Origin: Haloferax marinum
GTDB taxonomy: Archaea > Halobacteriota > Halobacteria > Halobacteriales > Haloferacaceae
Reading direction: 5' to 3'
Assembly: GCF_009674625.1 (NCBI RefSeq)
Contig: NZ_WKJQ01000001.1
Location: 2,418,001-2,482,000, forward strand
DNA length: 64,000 nt
Every line of letters starts with the position of its first letter. Position 1 is the stretch's first letter. Of the stretch, positions 50,766 to 57,979 are shown one piece after another. The notes below the pieces were generated by a model that was not told the origin of the DNA, did not search any database, and saw only the letters and a program-made list of their open reading frames with translations. Made by a program: the position numbers and the translations under genes.

Positions 50766-51935
50766 ATGAAATTAGGAGTCATTGGCGTCGGCAATGCCGG
50801 TAGCAAGATTGTCGACAAGATGGTCGAATTCGAATCGCTCACGAACCGCAAACTCTGTCGTCACGTGATGGTGATAAACACCGCACGGACGGACCTTACG
50901 AAACCGGACCACATCCCGGAAGACCGGCGGATTCTCATCGGAGATACACACCAGAAGGCCAAAGGCCACGGTGTCGGCGGCGACGTCGACGTCGGTGCCG
51001 AAGTCGCCAAGAACGACATGGACGAGATTCGACGCGCGTTCGACGACGTGGACATCCACGAAGTCGACGCCATCTTGGTCTGTGCGTCGCTCGGCGGCGG
51101 AACCGGAAGTGGTGCCGGTCCGGTCGTCATCAACGAACTGCAGAAGATGTACGACGAACCGGTGTACGGTCTGGGCGTCCTCCCCGGAAAGTACGAAGGT
51201 GGCCGCCCGGCCCTGAACGCGGCCCGGTCGCTCCAGTCGTTCGTCAACAACACGGACAACTTCATCGCCTTCGACAACGACGCGTGGCGCTCGAAAGACC
51301 AGACGGTCGGCGAGGGCTACGAAGGCATGAACCGCGAGCTGGCGACTCGTATCGTCACGCTCCTCGGCGCAGGCGAGTACGACGAACCGACCATCGCCGA
51401 GAACGCGATGGACTCCAGCGACATCATCCGCACCCTCGACACGGATGGTATCTCGTCGATTGGCTACGCGTCGACGTCGGTCGACAACAGCGACGGCTTC
51501 ATGAAGCGGTTCCGCGAGGACCACGAAATCGAAGACAGCTCGAACTCCGCAGCGAAGATAAACGGTCTCGTCCGCCGGGCCGTCAACTCTCGACTCACCC
51601 TCCCGTGCGAACCGTCGAGTGCGGACCGAGCGCTCATCGTGCTCTCTGGACCGCCGTCCGAACTCTCGCGGAAAGGCCTCGAGAGCGCTCGTGAGTGGAT
51701 CGAAAACGAAGTCGATACCGTCGAAGTCCTCGCTGGTGACGACCCCCGTGAGAACGCCAATGCGCTCTCTGCGGTGGTGTTGCTGTCGAACGTCACCCAG
51801 ACGCCGCGAATCGAGGCGATCCAGGAGCAGGCAGTCGCTGCGCAAGAGAAGATTGCCGAACAGGAGGCCGTCCGCGAGGAAGAGATTGCCGACCTGATCA
51901 CGGACAAAGACGGCAAAATCGACCCGGTCATCTGA
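50766..51935 (+). CDS. CetZ-family tubulin-like protein, first of a tandem pair
   Basis: The ATG at 50,766 gives 389 residues. The strand-loop MKLGVIGVGNAGSKIVDKMV and the GTP signature GGGTGSG at 110-116 place it in CetZ. The T7 region LGAGEYDEPTIAENAMDSSD keeps acidic residues. The C-terminal tail ends in a basic/acidic stretch (AQEKIAEQEAVREEEIADLI). It should bind GTP and polymerise like CetZ1, with which it shares length and layout. It belongs to a paralogue group different from CetZ1. Function is undescribed; cell shape or envelope work is inferred from the family. The next gene is a diverged CetZ 52 bases on. Confidence 0.9.
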   Translation: MKLGVIGVGNAGSKIVDKMVEFESLTNRKLCRHVMVINTARTDLTKPDHIPEDRRILIGDTHQKAKGHGVGGDVDVGAEVAKNDMDEIRRAFDDVDIHEVDAILVCASLGGGTGSGAGPVVINELQKMYDEPVYGLGVLPGKYEGGRPALNAARSLQSFVNNTDNFIAFDNDAWRSKDQTVGEGYEGMNRELATRIVTLLGAGEYDEPTIAENAMDSSDIIRTLDTDGISSIGYASTSVDNSDGFMKRFREDHEIEDSSNSAAKINGLVRRAVNSRLTLPCEPSSADRALIVLSGPPSELSRKGLESAREWIENEVDTVEVLAGDDPRENANALSAVVLLSNVTQTPRIEAIQEQAVAAQEKIAEQEAVREEEIADLITDKDGKIDPVI

Positions 51936-51987
51936 CCATGACTCCCGTGAACCGGGGGGGAACACACACCTCTCAGGGAGTGGTCCG

Positions 51988-53256
51988 ATGAAACTCGCAG
52001 TCATCGGAGTCGGTAACGCGGGTAGTCGCATCACCAATCAGATTCTGGACTTCGAGCAGTCGACCGGTCGAAACTTCTGTAACGGAAACACGTTACTCAT
52101 CAACTCGACCCCACCCGAGTTCGACGCTCCCGAACACGTCCCCGAAGAACGGCGACTGACGATTGGAGACGTCTACTGGGACGCAGATGGGTCAGATATC
52201 GACGGTGACCCCGACTTGGCGGCCGAAATCGCGCGCGAAGAGAAGAACGACATCATCCGTGCGTTCGACCTCATCGAGTTCCACGAGATAGACGGCATCT
52301 TGGTCGCTGCAGGACTCGGACGCGGAACCGGCGGCGGTGCCGGTGCAGTCGTCATCGACCAACTGAAGGAGATTTGTGACGACCCGATCTACGCTGTCGG
52401 GGTGCTCCCCAGCGACGCAGAAGGAGAGCAACCGGCACTGACCGCCGCTCGGACGCTCCAGTCGTACGTCGCCAAGGCCGACAACGTCATCGCCTTCGAC
52501 AACGACGAGTGGCAGGACGCAGACTCCGCAAGCGTGGGTCGTCTGGACGACTCTGCTGGCGAAGACGAGCGCGACGACACGACCGAAGACGACCACGACG
52601 TGGACGTCGAGTCGGTCGGGAGCGGGTTCGAGAACACGAACGTCGCACTGGCCGAACGCCTCGTCACGCTGTTCGCAGCAGGCGAGTTCCGGAACTCGAC
52701 AGTGTCCGAAAACCGGATGGACCCGAGCGACATCATCCGCACGCTCGACACCGGTGGCATCTCGTCTATCGGATTCGCTTCGAGCGACCTCAAACAAGCA
52801 GGCGGTGTCCGCTCGTGGGTTCGGTCGATGAGTACCCGGTTCTCTTGGATGCCTGACCCGGACTGGGCGTACGAAACCGAGACGGACGACGATGACGCGG
52901 CGACCGACGCGGCGAAAATCAACAGACTCGTCCGTGAAGCCGCGCAGTCGAAGTTGACGCTCCCGTGTGAGATTTCCAGCGCCGACCGGGCGCTCGTCGT
53001 TCTCACAGGGCCGTCTCGAACACTCTCCCGAAAGGGGTTCGAAGGCGGCCGATACTGGCTCGAACGAGAAGCGGACATCGTCGAGGTGATGGCCGGAGAC
53101 GAACCGAACGAAAAGTCGTCGTCGCTCACCACCGTGATTCTGTTCTCGAACGTCACCGACGTAGACAGAATCGAGGAGATACAGCAGACGGCTCTCGACC
53201 ATCAAGAATCCCTGCGTACCGACGGGGCGAAACTCGGGACGGCCGATTCCCAATGA
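51988..53256 (+). CDS. Divergent CetZ-family protein with altered GTP loop
   Basis: The 422-residue protein aligns over its length with the preceding CetZ but has GRGTGGGAG (residues 110-118) where the canonical tubulin signature is GGGTGSG. An acidic, low-complexity insertion of about 35 residues (near 175-210, with AGEDERDDTTEDDHDVD) lies before the T7 region, which reads LFAAGEFRNSTVSENRMDPS, so GTP turnover may be weak or absent. A plausible role is as a non-hydrolysing partner or regulator of the first CetZ. It overlaps the following membrane protein gene by 4 bases (ATGA). Confidence 0.85.
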   Translation: MKLAVIGVGNAGSRITNQILDFEQSTGRNFCNGNTLLINSTPPEFDAPEHVPEERRLTIGDVYWDADGSDIDGDPDLAAEIAREEKNDIIRAFDLIEFHEIDGILVAAGLGRGTGGGAGAVVIDQLKEICDDPIYAVGVLPSDAEGEQPALTAARTLQSYVAKADNVIAFDNDEWQDADSASVGRLDDSAGEDERDDTTEDDHDVDVESVGSGFENTNVALAERLVTLFAAGEFRNSTVSENRMDPSDIIRTLDTGGISSIGFASSDLKQAGGVRSWVRSMSTRFSWMPDPDWAYETETDDDDAATDAAKINRLVREAAQSKLTLPCEISSADRALVVLTGPSRTLSRKGFEGGRYWLEREADIVEVMAGDEPNEKSSSLTTVILFSNVTDVDRIEEIQQTALDHQESLRTDGAKLGTADSQ

Positions 53257-54068
53257 CTGACCCGATGGGCGGCGACTGGGACCGAACTCCGTGGTGGCTT
53301 CCGGCGTGGGTCGCGGCCATCGTCAGTGGCATGCGAGTCGACCTGCGGTGGTTGCACACGTCGTGGATGGATATCGTCTTCGCACGGGACCAAAGCAATT
53401 CGGTCGTCGAAAACCGGAAACCGGAGAGTACCGGCGGGGCCGCTGCCTATCACCTGTGGAGTGCTCTCGGTATGCTCGTTCTCACCGTGGTGTACCCACT
53501 GTTCGTGTTGGGGCTGGCGACTCGGTTCTACGCCCACCGAATCGACCGATTCACCGCGGGGCTTGGCTTCGCCGGCGTCGCGGTCTTTTCGGTCTTCGTC
53601 TGGGGCCTCTTCTCGGCAGCGACGTACATCTCTCCCATCGCGTTCGAGGGATTCGTCGCCGTCGTCGTTGCAGGTGTCGTGGCAACCATCTCTGCCGTTC
53701 TCGCACTGTACTTCAGACGTCTCGATGGGCGGGCGTCCACAGTCGTCGTCGCCTACCCGTTGGGCGTGACGGCTATCTTCCTTCCACCGGTCGTCGCATC
53801 GCTCTACTCACCGACGCTGGCGTCTATCGTCTTCCCGAGTTCGACGTCGCTCGCGATTTGGATTCTGAACAACATCCTCGACGTCGCAGGCATCGCCGCG
53901 TTCATCCGTGCCTCGTTCGAACTGCAAGGAGTCGCGTACGTCGGTATGTGGTTCTCCCTCGCGATTCCGGTCGGCTGGTTCCTCGGTAGCCTCGTCACGC
54001 TCGTCGACGGCGTGCGGGACTCGGGGGGACCGCACCATGTCGACGACGGCGGGTCCAAGTTGTACTGA
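53253..54068 (+). CDS. Multi-pass membrane protein coupled to the cetZ pair
   Basis: The ATG overlaps the stop of the second cetZ gene, so the two are translationally coupled. The 271-residue protein has an N-terminal hydrophilic segment with Trp-rich face (GDWDRTPWWLPAWVAAIVSG), then about seven membrane helices between residues 65 and 255, and a short acidic tail. It resembles no family I can name. It is the natural candidate for a membrane anchor or target of the tubulin-like pair. The hydrophilic N-terminal 60 residues are on the expected cytoplasmic side. Confidence 0.75.
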   Translation: MTDPMGGDWDRTPWWLPAWVAAIVSGMRVDLRWLHTSWMDIVFARDQSNSVVENRKPESTGGAAAYHLWSALGMLVLTVVYPLFVLGLATRFYAHRIDRFTAGLGFAGVAVFSVFVWGLFSAATYISPIAFEGFVAVVVAGVVATISAVLALYFRRLDGRASTVVVAYPLGVTAIFLPPVVASLYSPTLASIVFPSSTSLAIWILNNILDVAGIAAFIRASFELQGVAYVGMWFSLAIPVGWFLGSLVTLVDGVRDSGGPHHVDDGGSKLY

Positions 54069-54203
54069 CGCCGGCTTTCGGTGCCACTGTCGTCTCCTTT
54101 CGCGGGAGTTCTGAACGCCTCGGTTTCGTCGAACTCACCGTCCGATGAGGGACCGCCGACCTGGTGGTGAATATCGGTCGTGAATCACACACAGCGATTC
54201 GCT

Positions 54204-54251
54204 CAGATTCGAGGAGAGAGGTTTGGTCAGATTCGAGGAGAGAGGTTTGGT
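54204..54251. repeat. Tandem 24-base repeat (two units)
   Basis: The 24-base unit beginning CAGATTCGAGGAGAGAGG is present twice without a gap at 54,204-54,227 and 54,228-54,251. It lies in the 250-base gap between the membrane gene and the nuclease-fold gene. Two perfect copies suggest recent slippage. The remainder of the gap (54,069-54,319) shows no gene. Confidence 0.75.
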
Positions 54252-54319
54252 CAGTAATCGTTCTCAAACACGGATAGTCCGCGCATATCATTATCTCTCT
54301 TTGACGTGTTTGTGTCCCT

Positions 54320-54895
54320 ATGAATCTGGATATTCAGCAATTGGCTCTGGTGAAAGATAGCCGGCGAGCGTGGTGGAGAGGGTTCCGCCACACTGGGATG
54401 GCAGGTGACATCCGGAGTAAGCGACTCATCGCAGCATTGGAGGCCGCAATACCCGAACTCTCGTTCCACAGCGGCATCGTCAACACGGGAACGAAGCGGC
54501 ACGATTGGGACAAAGAGGATTTGAGCAGCCAATGCGATATCATCGTTCACTCTGGACAACCCTGGGAACAGATGGAGGAGTACGTGATAGTGCCTCCGTC
54601 GGACGCCACTTGTATCATCGAGGTCAAATCGTGGGTCTCGAAAAAGGATTTCAAAGACGACGAGAGCGGTATCAACGCTCAGCTCACGAAATTGAAGAAA
54701 GAAACGGGGTTGCCTGTCTTCCTGGTCGCATTCCGTCACAGCACGCAGAGGGAAGACCTGATCTCTGCTTCAGTTGCGGACGGAACGTTCATTCTCGCGT
54801 CTGGAAGTAACGCAACGACAGAGAACATCGTCTATCCAGGTGCGTTACAAGCGCTTGTAGCCGCTATCGATGAAGCAGTAGAGGACCAACTCTAA
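54320..54895 (+). CDS. DUF6602-like protein with PD-(D/E)XK nuclease-type motif
   Basis: The 191-residue protein has a helical start (MNLDIQQLALVKDSRRAWWR), then a core motif resembling the PD-(D/E)XK nuclease superfamily: QCDIIVHSG, then CIIEVKSW about 22 residues later, giving Asp and Glu-x-Lys. I recall this layout in DUF6602. A Lys-rich segment KLKKETGLPVFLVAF follows. It has lower G+C third positions and less acidic composition than its neighbours, so it is probably recently acquired. It lies beside the tRNA-Leu scar. A defence or DNA-processing role is suggested by the fold but not shown. Confidence 0.65.
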   Translation: MNLDIQQLALVKDSRRAWWRGFRHTGMAGDIRSKRLIAALEAAIPELSFHSGIVNTGTKRHDWDKEDLSSQCDIIVHSGQPWEQMEEYVIVPPSDATCIIEVKSWVSKKDFKDDESGINAQLTKLKKETGLPVFLVAFRHSTQREDLISASVADGTFILASGSNATTENIVYPGALQALVAAIDEAVEDQL

Positions 54896-54933
54896 CCTGG
54901 TTGCTCTCTTCGGATCGCTCGTCGATGAAAATT

Positions 54934-54947
54934 CGGGGGACGAGATT
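54934..54947 (+). repeat. Direct repeat of the tRNA-Leu 3' end (possible att-site remnant)
   Basis: CGGGGGACGAGATT here is identical to 55,115-55,128, the 3' half of the tRNA-Leu gene, and the following bases (ATGAACCGAG versus TGAACTCGC) are still partly alike. It lies on the 3' side of the tRNA, as expected for an attachment-site copy left by an integrated element. Only about 180 bases lie between the two copies. Confidence 0.5.
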
Positions 54948-54974
54948 ATGAACCGAGCCGAGACGGTCACCCTC

Positions 54975-55026
54975 GTGGTTCGAGACGCCATCGGCGTCTC
55001 GTCATCACGAAAGACCACGTCTTTCG
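54975..55026. repeat. Double-hairpin repeat, copy 2 (inverted)
   Basis: Two perfect hairpins stand side by side. One is CGAGACGCC / GGCGTCTCG with loop ATC (54,981-55,001); the other is CGAAAGAC / GTCTTTCG with loop CAC (55,008-55,026). Read on the minus strand, the pair repeats the layout of copy 1 at 21,182-21,230, and the motif GATGACGAGACGC...GCGTCTCGAACCAC is shared almost exactly. Confidence 0.65.
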
Positions 55027-55112
55027 AACGACTTCGCTCGGGTGCTGCGACTCGTCGGGTTCAAATCTCTCTGGCCGCACTTGGCACTCGTCACGAAGTT
55101 CCTCGGTACAAG

Positions 55113-55197
55113 TGCGGGGGACGAGATTTGAACTCGCGAACCCCTACGGGAGCGGATCTTAAGTCCGCCGCTTTTGGCCTGGCTCAGCCACCCCCGC
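55113..55197 (-). tRNA. tRNA-Leu (anticodon UAA)
   Basis: The minus strand folds into a full tRNA of 85 bases. The acceptor stem is GCGGGGG / CCCCCGC with discriminator A, the D arm contains GGCTGAGCCAGGC, and the anticodon stem GCGGA / TCCGC has loop CTTAAGA, giving anticodon UAA. The variable arm is long, as in leucine tRNA, and the T arm has GTTCAAATC. There is no encoded CCA. The 3' side (lower coordinates) holds a scar. Confidence 0.95.
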
Positions 55198-55238
55198 GCA
55201 TGTGACCGTATTCCGAGGGAAGGAAAAGTGCTTTCGTT

Positions 55239-55583
55239 TTACCAGTCGACCGACAGCGTCCCGTCACCGTTCGGGTTCGGCGAGAGTTCTTCGTCTGTTC
55301 GGCGGTCGATGACGTGGATGACGCCGCGACCCTTCTTCGCGGGGCACACCTCTGCAGCGCGGATGTTCTCGTCGAGTTCGTCCTCGCCGACGAAGTACGA
55401 CTTCGCACGGGCGAGTCCGGTTTCGAGGTCCATCTCCCAGTTGTCGGCGACCTCCGCGCACCGCCCCGCTCCGAAGCACTTGTTCGCCTCGAAGATTATC
55501 TTGTACGGCTTTTCTTCGACCGGTGGGGCGTTCTCGTCTGTGCCGAAGTCGCTCGGCTTTGGTCGCTCGGACTCCTCACTCAT
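55239..55583 (-). CDS. Ferredoxin (single iron-sulfur cluster type)
   Basis: The 114-residue protein has cluster ligands in KCFGAGRCAEVADNW and a later CPAKKG. Only three Cys are clear, which fits a [3Fe-4S] or an incomplete [4Fe-4S] site. The length and the position of the pattern are like haloarchaeal mono-cluster ferredoxins. Acidic tails are present at both ends. It carries electrons in the cytoplasm; its partner enzyme is not adjacent. It is a single-gene unit beside the tRNA. Confidence 0.82.
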   Translation of the reverse strand: MSEESERPKPSDFGTDENAPPVEEKPYKIIFEANKCFGAGRCAEVADNWEMDLETGLARAKSYFVGEDELDENIRAAEVCPAKKGRGVIHVIDRRTDEELSPNPNGDGTLSVDW

Positions 55584-55674
55584 CGCCGGTGCTTACAACC
55601 GACCGGACTTTGCGCTGTCGGTCGTCCGCGACCACCCCGGTGGGACTATCGGGTGTGGGACCCAACTGAAGACG

Positions 55675-56913
55675 ATGGGCGCGACGCCTCACGAGTACTT
55701 CGTCGACCGCTTCCGGAGGGCCACAGCGAGCGAACGCCGCCGGTTCGTCGCAGACCTCTGGGAGGCGCGCGGATGGGAGACGACGGTCGAAGACTCGCGC
55801 ATCGTCGCCCACCGAGGGACGCAGACCGAACGCATCGCAGTGGTCACTGGCGGGTGGTTCGGACTGGGCCCCTCAGTCCCGAACGACGCTGAGGTCGTCG
55901 TCGCGCTCGCGCCCCTCTCGGCCCCCAGTGCACGCGTCGTCTCGGTGGACGAACTCTTCGAGCAAGTTCGGTACGGCCTCCCCGTCGAGGTCGGGAACCG
56001 ACTCGTGGAGTCCCACTTCGGTGCCACTCTCGACGACGTGCCGCCGCCGTCTGCGACGGGGTTACCGCTCGTCGGAACCGTCACCGTGCCCTCGGTTCTT
56101 GTCGTCCTCGCCGTCGTCGCACTTCTCGTCCTCGCCATCGTCACGACCGCTGGCGTTCCGGGTGTCGACCCAGGATTCGGGGCGTCACCAGAGACCCAAT
56201 CCTCGCCGGCGGCGACACCCGAACAGACGGCGACACCCGAACCACGACCTATCGCCTCTGGCGTGACGACGGCCGGTATCGAAAACGCGACACTGCTCGC
56301 TGCGGCGCACCGAGACGCGGTGTCCACCGAGTCCTACCGATGGACGATTGGCTACCGTGAGTCGATTGCCGGCGACGAAATCGGCCGCGAAGTCGAAGTC
56401 GTCCGTGTCGAAGAACCACACGTCTACTCCTCGGAGGTACAGCGTGTCAGTTGGTCGGGACTCAGAGCGTATCCACGTCCCACCTCGTCGGAGGATTCGT
56501 TCGCCGACGGAGCGATGCGATACGCTCGCCGGCCGAACGAACCCGACGGCCTCGCCGTCCGTGTCATCGACCCTGCGGTACTCGACGGTCCGGGGAGACA
56601 GGCCCTTCGTGCCGAACGCTACGTCGAGTGGTATCTCTCGACCGAACAGTCTCGGGTGGTGAACTCGACAGTCGAAGACGGCGTCACCGTCTACCGAATC
56701 GAAGGGAGTGGCAACGATTTCCCCCGCTCTCGAGACTACGAATTCGTCGCACTCGTCGAAGAAAGTGGATTCGTCCGGTCGATGCAAGTCTCCTACGAGA
56801 CCCGTGACGGACTCGAAATCACCGTCTGGTCCGAATACGACTCGGTCGGCAGTACGACGGTGGAACCACCATCGTGGGTCGTCCGCGGAGGCCAGACAAC
56901 GACGGCCGAGTGA
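55675..56913 (+). CDS. Membrane protein with Mrr-like N-terminal and exported C-terminal domain
   Basis: I use the ATG at 55,675 (412 residues, MGATPHEYFVDRFRR); the frame upstream of it is antisense to the ferredoxin gene. The N-terminal 125 residues resemble a degenerate restriction-endonuclease-like (Mrr-type) domain: FVADLWEARGWETTVED and VVALAPLSAPSARVVSVD. One membrane helix at 137-160 follows, then a Pro/Thr linker and an external beta-rich domain of about 220 residues starting ATLLAAAHRDAVSTESYRWT, of the LolA/LppX-like type found in haloarchaeal lipoproteins. The arrangement is odd: a nuclease-like fold inside and a lipid-carrier-like fold outside. Role unknown. Confidence 0.7.
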   Translation: MGATPHEYFVDRFRRATASERRRFVADLWEARGWETTVEDSRIVAHRGTQTERIAVVTGGWFGLGPSVPNDAEVVVALAPLSAPSARVVSVDELFEQVRYGLPVEVGNRLVESHFGATLDDVPPPSATGLPLVGTVTVPSVLVVLAVVALLVLAIVTTAGVPGVDPGFGASPETQSSPAATPEQTATPEPRPIASGVTTAGIENATLLAAAHRDAVSTESYRWTIGYRESIAGDEIGREVEVVRVEEPHVYSSEVQRVSWSGLRAYPRPTSSEDSFADGAMRYARRPNEPDGLAVRVIDPAVLDGPGRQALRAERYVEWYLSTEQSRVVNSTVEDGVTVYRIEGSGNDFPRSRDYEFVALVEESGFVRSMQVSYETRDGLEITVWSEYDSVGSTTVEPPSWVVRGGQTTTAE

Positions 56914-56919
56914 GTTCGC

Positions 56920-57438
56920 TTACTCCTCGATTTCGACGGATTCGAGGACGACGTCGGACACCGGCTTGTCCTGACGGTCGGTCGGGACCGACCCGATATC
57001 CTCGACGACGTCCATGCCGTCGGTGACCTTCCCGAAGACGGCGTGCTTGCCGTCGAGGTGGGGCTGTGCACCGAGGGTGATGAAGAACTGCGACCCGTTC
57101 GTGTTGGGTCCGCGGTTCGCCATCGAGAGGACGCCGGCACCGTCGTGACCGAGGTCCGAGTGGAACTCGTCGTCGAAGGTGTAGCCCGGACCACCGCGTC
57201 CGGTTCCGGTCGGGTCCCCACACTGAATCATGAAGTTGTCGATGATGCGGTGGAAGAGGATGTCCTCGTAGAGCGGTTCGCCCTCCATCGTCTCGTCGGT
57301 CTCGGGGTGGACCCACGTCTTCTCGCCCGTGGCGAGGCCGATGAAGTTCTCGACTGTGTTCGGGACCTTGTCCGCGAACAGTTCGACGGTGATGTCGCCC
57401 TTGTTCGTGTGGAGCGTGGCAGTTGGGTTGTCGCTCAT
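56920..57438 (-). CDS. Cyclophilin-type peptidyl-prolyl isomerase
   Basis: The 172-residue protein is a complete cyclophilin with [20 protein letters not shown] (catalytic Arg, Phe, Gln) and [20 protein letters not shown], and ends [18 protein letters not shown]. It speeds cis-trans rotation at proline bonds during folding. The absence of a signal peptide places it in the cytoplasm. It converges on the Mrr-like gene with a 6-base gap and diverges from the DUF2892 gene. A 7-base-pair hairpin (57,486-57,503) lies in its upstream region. Confidence 0.94.
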   Translation of the reverse strand: MSDNPTATLHTNKGDITVELFADKVPNTVENFIGLATGEKTWVHPETDETMEGEPLYEDILFHRIIDNFMIQCGDPTGTGRGGPGYTFDDEFHSDLGHDGAGVLSMANRGPNTNGSQFFITLGAQPHLDGKHAVFGKVTDGMDVVEDIGSVPTDRQDKPVSDVVLESVEIEE

Positions 57439-57653
57439 ACTTCGTTGGTCGGGCGGGCGGGTGAAAACCGTGCCGCCTTCGGGACACCTGTCAGGAGACA
57501 GGTCGTCTGGACGGGTACCGTGTCACTCCCTGCTCACAGGAGTGGATGTGACCGTTCAGAACAACGCCAGAGTGCAGCACGAACTGCTATCGGGAGACGA
57601 GAACGGCCACTGGGATTATTGTCTTGCAACTCGAAAGCACGACTGAACTTCAT

Positions 57654-57872
57654 ATGGAACACAACGTTGGCAGTCTCGACCGGACGGTTCGTCTCGCACT
57701 CGGAGCACTCCTCGTCGTCGTCGGTCTCGGCGCGTTCGCTGGCCTCGTTCCGCTCGGGACGATTCCGGCGGCAATCGGTGTGGTTCTCGGTGCCGTCTTC
57801 CTCGTGACGGGATACCAGCAGACCTGTCCGCTCTACCTCCCGTTCGGAATCAACACGTCCGACAAACGGTAG
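57654..57872 (+). CDS. YgaP-like DUF2892 membrane protein
   Basis: The ATG at 57,654 gives 72 residues (MEHNVGSLDRTVRLALGALL), with two membrane helices at about 14-34 and 38-58 and the closing TGYQQTCPLYLPFGINT that is typical of DUF2892. The family is found alone or fused to a rhodanese domain (YgaP) and is linked to sulfur or thiol chemistry. There is no rhodanese here. The single Cys in QQTCPLY could be a redox or ligand site. Confidence 0.82.
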   Translation: MEHNVGSLDRTVRLALGALLVVVGLGAFAGLVPLGTIPAAIGVVLGAVFLVTGYQQTCPLYLPFGINTSDKR

Positions 57873-57979
57873 TCGTTCAGGGCATCGACACACCCGAACA
57901 GCACTTGCGTCGCTGACTACTTTTCACGGAATCACGCGACCCCCCTACCTACAAGACATCCGACCGCATTGCGTCGAAT

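Noticed and set aside
50772-52037. 421-codon open frame opposite the first CetZ
   Set aside because: Antisense shadow of an intact CetZ; no domain, and it would cross two genes.
55050-55090. T-arm-like GGGTTCAAATC near 55,057, possible second tRNA
   Set aside because: No matching stem, anticodon arm or acceptor could be built around it.
55174-55674. N-terminal extension of the Mrr-like membrane protein
   Set aside because: It is antisense to the ferredoxin and tRNA-Leu genes.
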